Shown here piece after piece: positions 50,325 to 60,064 of a DNA stretch of 64,000 nt. Below the pieces are notes generated by a model. That model worked only from the letters and a program-made list of their open reading frames with translations, was not told the DNA's origin and did not search any database. This DNA comes from Ruminococcus sp. Lineage in GTDB: Bacteria; Bacillota; Clostridia; Oscillospirales; Acutalibacteraceae. Made by a program: the position numbers and the translations under genes. Position 1 is the first letter of the stretch; each line of letters begins with the position of its first letter. The stretch spans positions 1 to 64,000 of the forward strand of contig JAFUKO010000068.1 of assembly GCA_017473555.1 (NCBI GenBank), written 5' to 3'.

Positions 50325-51656
50325 TTATGCCTCCATTTCGCCTACGAGATCGCAGTCGAGATAGTCAGTGATCTTAACTTTAACGATGTCGCCCTGCTTA
50401 GGTTTTACGCTATCTGTTGTGAAGAACACACACGGGTCAACTTCAGGTGCATCAAGTACACTTCGACCAAAGTAACACTCGGCGTAGCGGTCAAAACCAT
50501 CAACCAGTACTTCGAGAGTTTTGTCGATATAGTTTTCGCAGTTATCCTGCATGATGATAGCCTGCTGTTCGTTAATAATCTGAGCACGCTTAGCTTTTAC
50601 GTCCTCATCCAACTGGTCAGGATACTCACCTGCGATGGTGTTCTCCTCCTGAGAATACGCAAAGCAACCGAGTCGCTCAAATTTCATATCCTGCACAAAC
50701 TGAGAACGTTCAGTAAACTGTTCTTCGGTTTCTGCAGGGAAGCCAGCGATTAAAGTTGTTCGCAGGGTGATGTCAGGGATTTCGGTTCTTAGTTTATTTA
50801 TAAGAGCAGTAAGAGAATTCTTGTCGCCTCTGCGGTTCATTCTGTTCAGCACCTCACCGTTACAGTGCTGTAATGGCAGGTCGATATACTTAACGATTTT
50901 GTCTTCGTTCTTGATAGTTTCGATGAGCTCGTCAGTAATTCTCTCAGGGTAGCAGTAGAGTATACGCACCCACTCTAACCCCTCGATTTTGCATAGCTCT
51001 TTGAGTAAATCAGGTAGCATCAATTTGCCGTAGATATCCTCACCATAACGGGTTGTATCCTGTGCGATAACGTTGAGCTCTTTTACACCGTTGTTTACTA
51101 AAATCTGTGCTTCTTCTAAAATACTCTCCATTTTTCGAGAGCGGAAACGTCCACGGATAAGTGGAATAGCACAGTATGTACAGCAGTTGTCGCAACCGTC
51201 AGCAACTCGAAGATAAGCGTAGTGCTGTAAGGTTGACTGTACACGCTTGCCATCAAGTGGCATCAATTCTTTATCAGGAAAGCTCTCAACAGTCTCGTTT
51301 TCTAAAGCCTTGTTGATAGCCTCTGCAATGTCGCCATTTGCACCAAGTCCCAAAACTACATCAGCCTCAGGAATAAGCTCACGCACCTGTTCTGCGTAAC
51401 GCTGGGCAAGACAGCCTGTGACAATAATCTTTTTAATTTTACCTTCTTCCTTGAGTTTAGCAAGTTCAAGAATTTCGTTGATGCTCTCCTGCTTTGATGA
51501 CTCAATAAAGCCGCAGGTGTTGATGACAGCAATATCAGCCATAGCGGCATCTTCGATAAGACGGAATCCGCTTTCACGAACTTTACTCATCATCATTTCG
51601 CAGTCAACTCTGTTCTTGGCACATCCCAAGGAAACAAAACCAACAGTAGTAGACAT
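50325..51656 (-). CDS. rimO: Ribosomal protein S12 methylthiotransferase
   Basis: A 443-residue radical SAM enzyme from the ATG at 51656 (CTGGAG upstream; the longer frame to 51815 overlaps recX). The N-terminal UPF0004 domain starts GFVSLGCAKNRVDCE. The radical SAM cluster is CDNCCTYC near residue 147, and a C-terminal TRAM domain (about 380-442) ends the protein. It methylthiolates an Asp of ribosomal protein S12. The start GFVSLGCAKN and lack of MiaB-type features favour RimO. Confidence 0.95.
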   Translation of the reverse strand: MSTTVGFVSLGCAKNRVDCEMMMSKVRESGFRLIEDAAMADIAVINTCGFIESSKQESINEILELAKLKEEGKIKKIIVTGCLAQRYAEQVRELIPEADVVLGLGANGDIAEAINKALENETVESFPDKELMPLDGKRVQSTLQHYAYLRVADGCDNCCTYCAIPLIRGRFRSRKMESILEEAQILVNNGVKELNVIAQDTTRYGEDIYGKLMLPDLLKELCKIEGLEWVRILYCYPERITDELIETIKNEDKIVKYIDLPLQHCNGEVLNRMNRRGDKNSLTALINKLRTEIPDITLRTTLIAGFPAETEEQFTERSQFVQDMKFERLGCFAYSQEENTIAGEYPDQLDEDVKAKRAQIINEQQAIIMQDNCENYIDKTLEVLVDGFDRYAECYFGRSVLDAPEVDPCVFFTTDSVKPKQGDIVKVKITDYLDCDLVGEMEA

Positions 51657-51684
51657 TTTATTCTCCAGTATGTAGATGTATTTA

Positions 51685-52305
51685 TCAGTAATAGTATTCA
51701 TCGGTATCGGTGTAAAGTGAAAGCACCGATTTGATATCCGAGTAGCTGTAGCCCAGTCGCAGTAAGGCGTTGACACATCTGCGTCTGCCTTTTTCGTCAC
51801 TGAGATTACGAGCATATTTTTTGTCGATAACAGCTTTGATGTTTTCTGTCACATCACATTCAATCGACTCAACTGTATCATAAGCAAGGTCTTTGTCGAT
51901 ACCCTTTTCTATCAGCTTTCTGACAGCACCGTTTTTTGACAGATGCTTTAAATTAAGCAGGTCGCTAGCATATCGGAAAGCGTATCTCTCATCGTTGATG
52001 AGTCCGAGCTCAACAAGTCTGTCGACCGCTTTTTGTGCGGCATCTCTGCCATAATCTTTAGCAACCTTGTCAACAAGCTCTTTTTGTGCGTGGTCACGAT
52101 AGGAGATAAGCCACATAGCCTTATCCTTGGCGCGCTTGATATTAGATGCATCTATGACCTCTTTGAGCTTATCGTCGTCGATTTCAATGCCCACATCAAT
52201 TCTGTGCGATAACAGAATTTCGGTGTCAAGCTTGAGAGCAAATTCTCCGTCTATATATAGAGCAGACAGGCCCTTGCGCTTTGGCTCAATAGCAGTGACA
52301 GTCAT
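51685..52305 (-). CDS. recX: RecA regulator RecX
   Basis: A 206-residue helical protein that modulates RecA filament growth. Three-helix RecX repeats are visible in YRDHAQKELVDKVAKDYG, ELGLINDERYAFRYA and GRRRCVNALLRLGYS. The start codon overlaps the recA stop codon, so it is translated in coupled fashion. Confidence 0.92.
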   Translation of the reverse strand: MTVTAIEPKRKGLSALYIDGEFALKLDTEILLSHRIDVGIEIDDDKLKEVIDASNIKRAKDKAMWLISYRDHAQKELVDKVAKDYGRDAAQKAVDRLVELGLINDERYAFRYASDLLNLKHLSKNGAVRKLIEKGIDKDLAYDTVESIECDVTENIKAVIDKKYARNLSDEKGRRRCVNALLRLGYSYSDIKSVLSLYTDTDEYYY

Positions 52306-53408
52306 CAGTCTTCAACTAAGATGTCAATGTTTGATTTTGAGCTTTTTGCAGGAGCAGCCTTTGGCTCGGCAGCTGGCTTGGATACAAGTGTTGCCTTAGC
52401 CGGTTTTTTAGGCTTAGGACTTAACTTGTCAACATTTTCCCACAAGAGCTTTTCTATTTCATTTCTGAGTTCGTCATTGTTTTCGAGCATGTCTTTAACA
52501 TTGTCACGACCCTGTCCAAGACGGGTTTCGCCAAAGTTAAACCAAGCACCTGATTTCTGTACAACATCAGCTTTGACAGCGAGGTCTAAAAGCTCGCCTG
52601 TGCGGGAAATACCCTTGCCGTACATAATGTCAAATTCAGCCTCTTTGAATGGAGGAGCGATTTTATTTTTAACAACTTTGGCTCTTGTACGTGAACCAAT
52701 CATTTCGCCATTTTGCTTTAATGTTTCAATTCTTCTGATGTCAATACGGACAGATGAATAGAACTTGAGTGCTCTACCGCCAGGAGTAACCTCAGGGTTA
52801 CCATAGACGACGCCGACTTTTTCTCTGAGCTGGTTAATAAAGATAGCAACGCAGTTTGACTTAGAGATAGCACCTGCGAGCTTTCTCAGTGCCTGTGACA
52901 TAAGTCTAGCCTGTAGACCTACGTGAGAGTCACCCATTTCGCCCTCGATTTCAGCCTTAGGAACCAAAGCAGCAACTGAGTCGATTACGATAACATCAAT
53001 AGCACCTGAACGGATAAGAGCCTCTGCGATTTCGAGAGCATCTTCACCGGTGTCTGGCTGAGAAACTAAAAGTGAATCAACGTCAACACCAAGAGCCTGT
53101 GCATAAACAGGGTCAAGAGCGTGTTCAACGTCGATGAATGCAACGTTACCGCCGTCTTTCTGACCTTCAGCGATACAGTGGAGAGAAAGAGTTGTTTTAC
53201 CTGAAGATTCAGGTCCGTAGATCTCGATGATTCTGCCACGTGGCAGACCGCCGATACCAAGTGCAATGTCAAGTGAAAGTGAGCCTGTTGAAACATGGCC
53301 CACGTTGAGTGCAGAGTCCTGACCAAGGCGCATAACAGCACCTTTTCCGAACTGTTTTTCAATCTGACCTAAAGCGGTCTCAAGAGCTTTATTCTTATCA
53401 ATAGCCAT
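52305..53408 (-). CDS. recA: Recombinase RecA
   Basis: A 367-residue recombinase forming filaments on single-stranded DNA for repair and SOS induction. Walker A is GPESSGKTT near residue 65, and Walker [11 protein letters not shown] lies near 140. The L2 DNA-binding loop includes [22 protein letters not shown]. The C-terminal tail is Lys/Ala/Pro-rich. Promoter and an SOS box are present upstream. Confidence 0.99.
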   Translation of the reverse strand: MAIDKNKALETALGQIEKQFGKGAVMRLGQDSALNVGHVSTGSLSLDIALGIGGLPRGRIIEIYGPESSGKTTLSLHCIAEGQKDGGNVAFIDVEHALDPVYAQALGVDVDSLLVSQPDTGEDALEIAEALIRSGAIDVIVIDSVAALVPKAEIEGEMGDSHVGLQARLMSQALRKLAGAISKSNCVAIFINQLREKVGVVYGNPEVTPGGRALKFYSSVRIDIRRIETLKQNGEMIGSRTRAKVVKNKIAPPFKEAEFDIMYGKGISRTGELLDLAVKADVVQKSGAWFNFGETRLGQGRDNVKDMLENNDELRNEIEKLLWENVDKLSPKPKKPAKATLVSKPAAEPKAAPAKSSKSNIDILVED

Positions 53409-53454
53409 AGAAATTCTCCTTTTTGGGACAAGCCCACAGATATATTACTCTAGC

Positions 53455-53504
53455 ATTATACTACATAATTGCAGAAATTTCAACAATTTTCGAAAATATG
53501 TTCT
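53455..53504 (-). promoter_or_regulatory. recA promoter with LexA-type SOS box
   Basis: On the minus strand TTGAAA (53483-53478), 17 bases, TATAAT (53460-53455). Just upstream at 53491-53504 lies CGAAAATATGTTCT, one mismatch from the Gram-positive SOS core GAAC-N4-GTTC. Confidence 0.8.
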
Positions 53505-53519
53505 AATTGTAATTTAAGG

Positions 53520-54368
53520 TTACGGATTGTAAATAGCTGTCATAGCACGCACTGTGCCTGCTATATCCAGAAAGCCTTCGACGTCGGTGTATCCGGCATT
53601 TTCAAGTAGCGTTTTGATATACTCAAACTGGTTTTCTCCGATTTCAAATGCGATTATTCCGCCTTTTTTGAGTTTCTTGGACCAGACGTTTATAATGCCA
53701 CGATAAAAATCGTAGCCGTCCTTTCCACCGTCAAGAGCAAGAGCTGGTTCAAACTGCACTTCTTTTTGCAGAGTTTTTATCTCGTGTGAAATAATGTATG
53801 GTGGATTAGAAACAATGAGGTCGAGTGAGCTGTCTTCAAATTCATTCACGCAGTCATACAAATCAGCGTGGATATGTTTTATATCAGCGTTGTTTAAAAT
53901 AGCATTTTTGACAAGATATGAGTATGCTGTATCACTCTTTTCAACTGCGTAAACCGTTATGTCGTTTGAAAGAAGTTTTAGCGTAATAGCGATTATGCCT
54001 GAGCCTGAACACAGGTCAACAACCTGACATTCCTTCTTGCTGTTAAGTATATCAAGACATGTGGTCACTAGCACCTCAGTATCATCTCTGGGGATAAGTA
54101 CGCCCTGCGCTACCTTGTAGGTGTTTCCCATGAATTCCCACTGACCTATAATATATTGTATAGGTTCACCCGAAATACGTCTGGTGATACATTCATTAAG
54201 GTAGGGGAGCTTGCTTTCGTCAATTGCCTTATCAGCGTAGACTATGGTGTCCTTGCGTGAAAGGGAAAATATGTGTTCAAACAGATATATAGTATCAAAG
54301 GCGGGGTTTTCTATGCCCGCCCTTTCAAGTAGTTCTTCTGTATAGTGAAAAGTTTCTCTGATGTTCAT
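53520..54368 (-). CDS. prmC: Release factor glutamine methyltransferase
   Basis: A 282-residue SAM-dependent enzyme methylating the GGQ glutamine of release factors. The substrate motif NPPY is in LIVSNPPYII, and the SAM-binding motif VVDLCSGSGIIAITL lies near residue 118. Length is typical. It follows the DUF1385 gene by 5 bases; release factor prfA is often next to this pair but is absent here. Confidence 0.95.
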   Translation of the reverse strand: MNIRETFHYTEELLERAGIENPAFDTIYLFEHIFSLSRKDTIVYADKAIDESKLPYLNECITRRISGEPIQYIIGQWEFMGNTYKVAQGVLIPRDDTEVLVTTCLDILNSKKECQVVDLCSGSGIIAITLKLLSNDITVYAVEKSDTAYSYLVKNAILNNADIKHIHADLYDCVNEFEDSSLDLIVSNPPYIISHEIKTLQKEVQFEPALALDGGKDGYDFYRGIINVWSKKLKKGGIIAFEIGENQFEYIKTLLENAGYTDVEGFLDIAGTVRAMTAIYNP

Positions 54369-54373
54369 AATAC

Positions 54374-55363
54374 TTATTGCTTGTCACAGCAGTTTTCGAT
54401 AATGTCAGAGCCATCATCAGGGATAACAGCTGTCATTGCTTCAATAGCAACTTCAATCATTTTATCATCAGGCTCTTTGGTTGTGATGTGCTGTGCCCAT
54501 ACACCAGGAGCTGCTAAAATTCTGGTGAATTTGTTGTCGTGCTTGCCACAGAGCTTGATTACTTCGTAGCCTACACCAATCATAAGCGGGAGAAGTAAGA
54601 GCTTGAATACCGGTCTTAAAATACTGATGCCGAATGGCTGTGCAGGGATAAAAAGACCGAGTACAATACCTACGATAAGGGTGATAACAAGAAAACTTGT
54701 GCCACATCTAGGATGGAATCTGCTCTGTTTTTTAACGTTTTCAACGGTGAGCGGGAGCTCTGCTTCATAGCAGAAGATTGTTTTGTGCTCAGCACCGTGA
54801 TACATAAATACCCTACGCATTTCTTCCATTCTTGAGCACAGGACAACGTAACCTAAGAATAATGCAATTTTAAGTACGCCCTCAAAAACTGATTTTGCAA
54901 ATACCACATCTGCAATAGAAGGGAAAGCAAGAGCGAGTAAGTCATATAAAAATGATGGTAAAAAGAAGAACAAGCCTAAAGATAAAGCTACACCTAAAAC
55001 GGTAGCGAATACCATAATTACGTTCATCAGCTTATCACCGAATTTATCGGTGAGCCATTTTTCAAATTTAGATGGTTCTTCATCTTCTACCATTCCTGAT
55101 TCCAAAGCCTTGTCTGCAGAAACAGAAAGAGCCTTGTAGCTCAGTCGCATTGAGTCAATAATGCCGACAACACCACGAATTAAAGGAAGTCTGAAAAACT
55201 TACCCTTTGATGAAATGGATGGGGTGTTGATATCTTCGGTATGTATTTCGTTTTCGCCTGTTCTTACGGCAATAGTAGTGCGTTTTGGACCACGCATCAT
55301 AATACCTTCTATCAATGCACTACCACCGATAGAGGTGATTTTTCTCTGGTTAGTTTCTGACAT
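54374..55363 (-). CDS. DUF1385 (YqhQ-like) membrane protein
   Basis: A 329-residue protein with the family start IGGSALIEGIMMRGP and later YHGAEHKTIFCYEAELPLT and HPRCGTSFLVI. Several membrane helices span about 110-270. The family is widespread in Firmicutes and Actinobacteria. Its biochemical role is not established. It is commonly next to prmC and ribosome release factor genes, as here. Confidence 0.93.
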   Translation of the reverse strand: MSETNQRKITSIGGSALIEGIMMRGPKRTTIAVRTGENEIHTEDINTPSISSKGKFFRLPLIRGVVGIIDSMRLSYKALSVSADKALESGMVEDEEPSKFEKWLTDKFGDKLMNVIMVFATVLGVALSLGLFFFLPSFLYDLLALAFPSIADVVFAKSVFEGVLKIALFLGYVVLCSRMEEMRRVFMYHGAEHKTIFCYEAELPLTVENVKKQSRFHPRCGTSFLVITLIVGIVLGLFIPAQPFGISILRPVFKLLLLPLMIGVGYEVIKLCGKHDNKFTRILAAPGVWAQHITTKEPDDKMIEVAIEAMTAVIPDDGSDIIENCCDKQ

Positions 55364-55368
55364 AGTGT

Positions 55369-56835
55369 TTATTCCTTTGAGATATCTTTATTTTCCGCAA
55401 TAAATTTTTGTTCTTCTTCCTCAAGCTGGTTTTTGTATATAGGAATACCAACAGTAACCGTTGTACCTACATCAAGACTTGAGTCTATGTCGAGATGGCC
55501 TGAGTGGAGTTTGACAATCTCGTCTGCAACTGCAAGTCCGATACCTGAACCGTTGACTTTCTGGTTAGCTTTGTAGAATTTATCCTTGATTTTAGGAATA
55601 TCGTCCTGAGAAATACCGCAACCGTTGTCGGCAACAATAATCTTGATCATATCTTCCTTGAAATCCTGATAAACCTGAACACCTACCATACCGCCTTCGG
55701 GAGTGTACTTGAGAGCATTATCGAGTACGTTGATAAACACCTGTTTTAATCTGTTACGGTCGCCGTATACAGGAGGCATAATTTCAGGCTCGTCGTAGAG
55801 CAGGTGCTTTCCTTCGGATAAAGCTCGTTCCTTGAACATATAAATCGCTTCGTCAACCTCAGCGAGTATATCTATTTTTTGCATATTCATAATCAGTCTG
55901 CCGGACTGAAGCTTTGAGAAGTCTAAAAGCTCCTCAACAATTCCTGTAAGTCGTGAACTCTCGGAAACGATTACTGACATACCTTTTTCAAGAGTAATTC
56001 TGTCAGGTACACCGTACTGCATTGTTTCCGCCCAGCCTTTGATAGCTGTAAGCGGAGTTCTCAGTTCGTGAGAAACACGGGAGATAAAGTCGTTTTTGAG
56101 CTTTTCGGATTCGTCAAGCTCTTTTGCCATATCGTTTATGGAGTCGCACAAATCACCGATTTCATCATCGTACATTTTAGTGAGCTTCTGATCAAAGTCG
56201 CCCTGAGCGATTTTTTTAGCGGTTTCGCTCATTTCTCTGACAGGTTTAACGATTGAACGGATAAAGTAGCTACCCGAAAAGGCAACACATCCGATGATAA
56301 TAATGCCGATGAAAATTGCTATAAGCGTCGCAACAAAGGTGTAAAGGTTGGCTTTTCTTAAAGACACAACGTAGCGGATAGCTCCGACAGGTGTTGAGTT
56401 AGAATTCTTAATTATATGAGTTGTAGCCATGACCTTTTCGCCTGAGCTCAGGTTTCCTGTCCATTGAGCAAATCCGTCATCTTCTGCAAGAGCATCTTCA
56501 TAGTCGGGCATAGTCATTCCCTCATCGGGCTCAAAGCCTGTTGAAGTAATGGTGACTCTGCCCGAGGCGTTAATAATCATAAGCTCCATAGATTCTTTGA
56601 ACATAAAATCCTCGACGTATTTTGACGCCGTATTCTGGAAATCTGTGGTGCTTTCACATTTGTAGCCAGGGAAAACCGATGAAAGCTCGCTGTTACGATT
56701 AAGCAGTGCCTGTTCGATAGATGAGTAGGTCAGGGACTGCACCAGTACACTAAGGCATACAACAAGTAAGGTTATTACTGCGATAATAACACCAAAGGTG
56801 TTGATTATCCATCGTTTGGTGATACCTTTAAACAT
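55369..56835 (-). CDS. Sensor histidine kinase
   Basis: A 488-residue membrane kinase from the ATG at 56835 (GGAGGGA upstream). It has two membrane helices (about 10-32 and 160-185) around an extracellular sensor domain, HAMP (about 188-240), HisKA with the phosphorylated His in SRVSHELRTPLTAI, and HATPase with DNALKYTPEGG and GSGIGLAVADEIV. It is 67 bases after the response regulator on the same strand, so the two form a two-component system. The stimulus is not evident. Confidence 0.95.
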   Translation of the reverse strand: MFKGITKRWIINTFGVIIAVITLLVVCLSVLVQSLTYSSIEQALLNRNSELSSVFPGYKCESTTDFQNTASKYVEDFMFKESMELMIINASGRVTITSTGFEPDEGMTMPDYEDALAEDDGFAQWTGNLSSGEKVMATTHIIKNSNSTPVGAIRYVVSLRKANLYTFVATLIAIFIGIIIIGCVAFSGSYFIRSIVKPVREMSETAKKIAQGDFDQKLTKMYDDEIGDLCDSINDMAKELDESEKLKNDFISRVSHELRTPLTAIKGWAETMQYGVPDRITLEKGMSVIVSESSRLTGIVEELLDFSKLQSGRLIMNMQKIDILAEVDEAIYMFKERALSEGKHLLYDEPEIMPPVYGDRNRLKQVFINVLDNALKYTPEGGMVGVQVYQDFKEDMIKIIVADNGCGISQDDIPKIKDKFYKANQKVNGSGIGLAVADEIVKLHSGHLDIDSSLDVGTTVTVGIPIYKNQLEEEEQKFIAENKDISKE

Positions 56836-56902
56836 CCCTGTCCCTCCTCTCAATAGTTTTCAAAGTATGCAAAAAGGTAGTAATCAAAGTAAAAAAGTTA
56901 TA

Positions 56903-57604
56903 TTATGTGTCCCACTTGTAGCCAAGACCCCATACTGTTACGATGAACTTAGGGTTACTTGGTTCGTCCTCAACCTTCATACGTAAACGACGGATGTTAA
57001 CGTCAACGATTTTTTCTTCGCCAACATAAGCTTCGCCCCAAACATGGTTAAGGATGTCTGTACGATCAAGAGCAACACCAGGGTTTGAGAAGAAATACTC
57101 CATAATCTGGAACTCAACCTGTGTGAGTTCAATCATTTTGCCGTTCTTCATGAGAGCACGGTTTCTGAGATTGAGTGTGAAGATACCTGATTTAAGCTCT
57201 TCTTTGAAGTTGTTCTCAGCCTTCTGCTCAGCTAAAGCGACACGTCTGTATAAAGCGTCAACACGAGCAGTCAACTCAGATGGTGAAAATGGCTTGGTGA
57301 TATAGTCATCAGCACCGAGCATAAGACCTGTTACTTTGTCCATTTCCTGAGTTCTTGCTGAAAGCATGATGATACCGATGCCTGAGTTTTTGTTTCTCAG
57401 TTCCTTACAGACCTGTAAGCCGTCGATACCCGGCATCATAATGTCAAGAATAGCAACATCAAAATCGCCGTTGCTATCCTCATACTTTTGCAGAGCCATC
57501 TCTCCACAGTCGGCTTCTACAACTTCATAGCCTGCACGTCTAAGGTTAATAACCACAAAATCGCGGATAGCAGCCTCGTCTTCGCAAACAAGAATCTTTT
57601 TCAT
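56903..57604 (-). CDS. OmpR-family response regulator
   Basis: A 233-residue regulator. The receiver domain (1-120) has the acidic pair in CEDEA, the phosphorylated Asp in VAILDIMMPG and the Lys in ITKPFSPSEL. The C-terminal winged helix (about 135-230) ends in ILNHVWGEAYVGEEKIVDVN-type DNA-binding structure. It precedes the histidine kinase gene in the same operon. Confidence 0.96.
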   Translation of the reverse strand: MKKILVCEDEAAIRDFVVINLRRAGYEVVEADCGEMALQKYEDSNGDFDVAILDIMMPGIDGLQVCKELRNKNSGIGIIMLSARTQEMDKVTGLMLGADDYITKPFSPSELTARVDALYRRVALAEQKAENNFKEELKSGIFTLNLRNRALMKNGKMIELTQVEFQIMEYFFSNPGVALDRTDILNHVWGEAYVGEEKIVDVNIRRLRMKVEDEPSNPKFIVTVWGLGYKWDT

Positions 57605-57653
57605 AACAAAACCTCCGTTTATGAATAGTGATAAAAGTTTAAATAATTAGAAT

Positions 57654-58967
57654 TTATTGATTAACGAGTGTGAACAGAGTTTTGAGTTCATCACCCGTAA
57701 TTGACAGATAGTTGTCGGCTTTGCCGAGAGTATAAGCGTAAACAGTTGAGCCTGAGCGTAAAAACTCGATATAGCCGGAGCTGTTTTTGTCGAAATCTTC
57801 GTCAGAATACGCTTTGATACTGATGATATCATCGGTAAGTTTAAAGGTGTTGCCGACGTACTTGTAACCTGAAACCGTGGTTTCACGGGATTTTTCGTTG
57901 TATCTTGCGGTGACAACGCCGTTCCATTTCTCAGGCATAGTCAGGCTGTAGCCATCTTTAGGACAGAGAATAGAGCTGACGTTTGTCTTCAGGGTATAAG
58001 ATGTGGTGTCAAAATTTGACCAGTCAACTTTTCGAGATACAGTTGATATGTCTTCATTTTCGCTGTAAGGCATAAGTGTGCACACAGGAACATCGATAAG
58101 CTCATCCTTATCAAAGTCGGTTGAGCATATCTGAATCGAACGACGTGTCGAACTGTAACCTGAATAGGTGTAAAGCGGATTTAAAAGTGCCGGTATTGAA
58201 GAATCGAACAGCACTACCTGAGTGGTGTAATCGCCGGTTGAAGTGATGCCATCAATTATCGCACCATACACACCGTAGGAAATCTGACCATACTGAACAC
58301 ATGCAAGCGATGTGATATCAGAATCAAGCTCAGCTGTGCTGATTTCGGTGAGGCTTCCTTTTGTGTGGATTAAAAGCTTTGCGTGTGCTGAAATATCGTT
58401 AGAGAACAGGGAGATAAGTAAAATATCGTCCGCTTTGTCAAAGTTGAAATCCCCCGTTACAAGACTTGAGTAAGTAGTGGTAACGTCAAGCTGGGTGATG
58501 GTTTCGTTGTAATCATACACACAAAGAGTGTTTTTGGATGAAGTGGAGCTGGAACAGCCGATTAGTATCTCGTATGTTTTATCACCGTTTAAGTCAGCAA
58601 AATCGATTCTGTCGATATTGCTTGCTTCTAAAACAATATCACTGATAACAGAGAAATCACCGTCTTCGCTTTCTACAAACAAAGCGTGAATGACCGAGTT
58701 ATCATCATCAGCGTAAAAGGCAACAGCTTCTTCTTCGCTATCGTTATCAATGTCCTGCATAACGATAGAGCTTCGGTTAGCACCGTTTTTAGGGTATTTC
58801 AGTGTGTAGTCGCCCTTGGTTTGCTTGTCAATCAGCTTTTGAATCTGAGCCTTGTTGCCTGTGGCTTTTGGAGGACACATAATATCAGAGCCATCAAAAG
58901 AAAATGCAGAACAGCCCGCAAGCAAAAGTGTCAGCATTAAAGCCAGAGCTATTTTGAGTTTTCTCAT
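57654..58967 (-). CDS. Lipoprotein with FG-GAP/VCBS-like calcium repeats
   Basis: A 437-residue lipoprotein (lipobox LLLAGC, Cys19). Repeated short blocks of the form D-x-D/N-x-D-x-x-E/D occur: MQDIDNDSEEEAVAF, FADLNGDKTYEILIG, DFNFDKADDILLIS and STDFDKDELIDVP. These fit the calcium-binding loops of a beta-propeller of FG-GAP type. It should sit on the outer face of the membrane. The function is unknown; it lies between the two-component operon and trmB on the same strand. Confidence 0.8.
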   Translation of the reverse strand: MRKLKIALALMLTLLLAGCSAFSFDGSDIMCPPKATGNKAQIQKLIDKQTKGDYTLKYPKNGANRSSIVMQDIDNDSEEEAVAFYADDDNSVIHALFVESEDGDFSVISDIVLEASNIDRIDFADLNGDKTYEILIGCSSSTSSKNTLCVYDYNETITQLDVTTTYSSLVTGDFNFDKADDILLISLFSNDISAHAKLLIHTKGSLTEISTAELDSDITSLACVQYGQISYGVYGAIIDGITSTGDYTTQVVLFDSSIPALLNPLYTYSGYSSTRRSIQICSTDFDKDELIDVPVCTLMPYSENEDISTVSRKVDWSNFDTTSYTLKTNVSSILCPKDGYSLTMPEKWNGVVTARYNEKSRETTVSGYKYVGNTFKLTDDIISIKAYSDEDFDKNSSGYIEFLRSGSTVYAYTLGKADNYLSITGDELKTLFTLVNQ

Positions 58968-59000
58968 TATGTCCCTCCTCCTAAAAATACTCAGGGTATC

Positions 59001-59657
59001 TTAAAGCAAACTGGCTTTGAGATGCTTGATTTTTATACCCTCATTTGAGAACATTGTTTCGTGTTCTGTCATTATGTTATCTGTGACATCACTGTTGTGT
59101 AAATCACGGGTGATGTAGTCTATTGTGAAATTGCACTCCTCAAAGTAAGGGATGCTTTCTTCAAACAGCTCATCGTTGTCGGTTTTAAAGTGTATCTGAG
59201 CATTACTGCTTAAAAAGCTGCGGTATTTGTTGAGCTTTGTAGTGTGAGTGAGTCTGCGCTTTTTGTGCTTTTCTCTCGGCCACGGATTACAGAAATTTAT
59301 GTACATACGCTTGATGTTGTCGTCTTTGCTGATAAGCTCGTCGATATTTTCAACGTTAAAAGCAACAAGTGCGATGTTGTCAACTTTTCTGTCGTGCTCA
59401 GAAAAGAGCTTTTCGATGTTACGTCTGCCAACGCCGAGCATATCACTTTTGATGTCAACTGCGATGAAATTTTTATCCGGATTTAAAAGAGCTTTCTGAG
59501 CAACAAAGCTGCATTTACCGCATCCGACTTCAAGCTCAATGTCGTTGCCGTTATTGAAAAATTCTTTCCATTTTCCAAAATATGATTTTGGGTCTTTTAC
59601 AAAATACGGACACATATCGAGCTCAGGCTGTGCCCATTTCTTTTTTCTGATTCTCAT
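59001..59657 (-). CDS. trmB: tRNA (guanine-N7)-methyltransferase
   Basis: A 218-residue SAM-dependent enzyme methylating G46 of tRNA. The start is the ATG at 59657 after AAAGGTG; a GTG two codons upstream is less likely. The motifs LEVGCGKCSF (SAM binding) and the C-terminal INFCNPWPREKHKKRRL with the family's PDPWPK-like signature are present. In this protein the signature reads NPWPREKH. Confidence 0.95.
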   Translation of the reverse strand: MRIRKKKWAQPELDMCPYFVKDPKSYFGKWKEFFNNGNDIELEVGCGKCSFVAQKALLNPDKNFIAVDIKSDMLGVGRRNIEKLFSEHDRKVDNIALVAFNVENIDELISKDDNIKRMYINFCNPWPREKHKKRRLTHTTKLNKYRSFLSSNAQIHFKTDNDELFEESIPYFEECNFTIDYITRDLHNSDVTDNIMTEHETMFSNEGIKIKHLKASLL

Positions 59658-59827
59658 AGTCACCTTTTAGTGGCTCTTCATTTTGTGGTCTAAAAAACCA
59701 CATATTACCACATATAGTTATTTACATTACAATATTATAACAAAAGAGCTATGCTTTTGCAATTCTTTTTTACATATGTAATGTAAAATATATTATTTTA
59801 ATAACAAATATGACAAAATAGGCAAAA

Positions 59828-59866
59828 AAATAGCGGAAAATCAGCATTTTTGCAACTAATTTTCCG
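59828..59866 (-). terminator. Terminator of the trmK/Nif3-like operon
   Basis: TAGCGGAAAAT pairs with ATTTTCCGCTA across a long loop. On the minus strand ATTTTTTTGCC follows. Confidence 0.8.
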
Positions 59867-59879
59867 CTAAATTATTATT

Positions 59880-60064
59880 TTATTGATTCATTAATGACTC
59901 GAAATATTCTTCCATTTCTTTTAAGTCATCGTCTTTTTCCTTTTCAGGGTCATCGGTGTAATAAACAGAAGTTGGAGCATGTTCGGCTCTTGATACAAGA
60001 AAATCCACATTTTCTTTCTGAAGACCGTTATATAACATAAAGCTCATTGAAAAACTGCGATGCT
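59880..60064 (-). pseudogene. C-terminal part of the Nif3-like gene in a shifted frame
   Basis: In the -1 frame relative to the gene at 60044, the sequence continues as SMSFMLYNGLQKENVDFLV, then SRAEHAPTSVYYTDD, and ends with a charged tail. This matches the expected end of Nif3-family proteins after GHFETE. The frames meet at a run of five T (minus strand, 60054-60050). One extra T, or -1 slippage on TTT, would join them into one protein of about 280 residues. Confidence 0.6.
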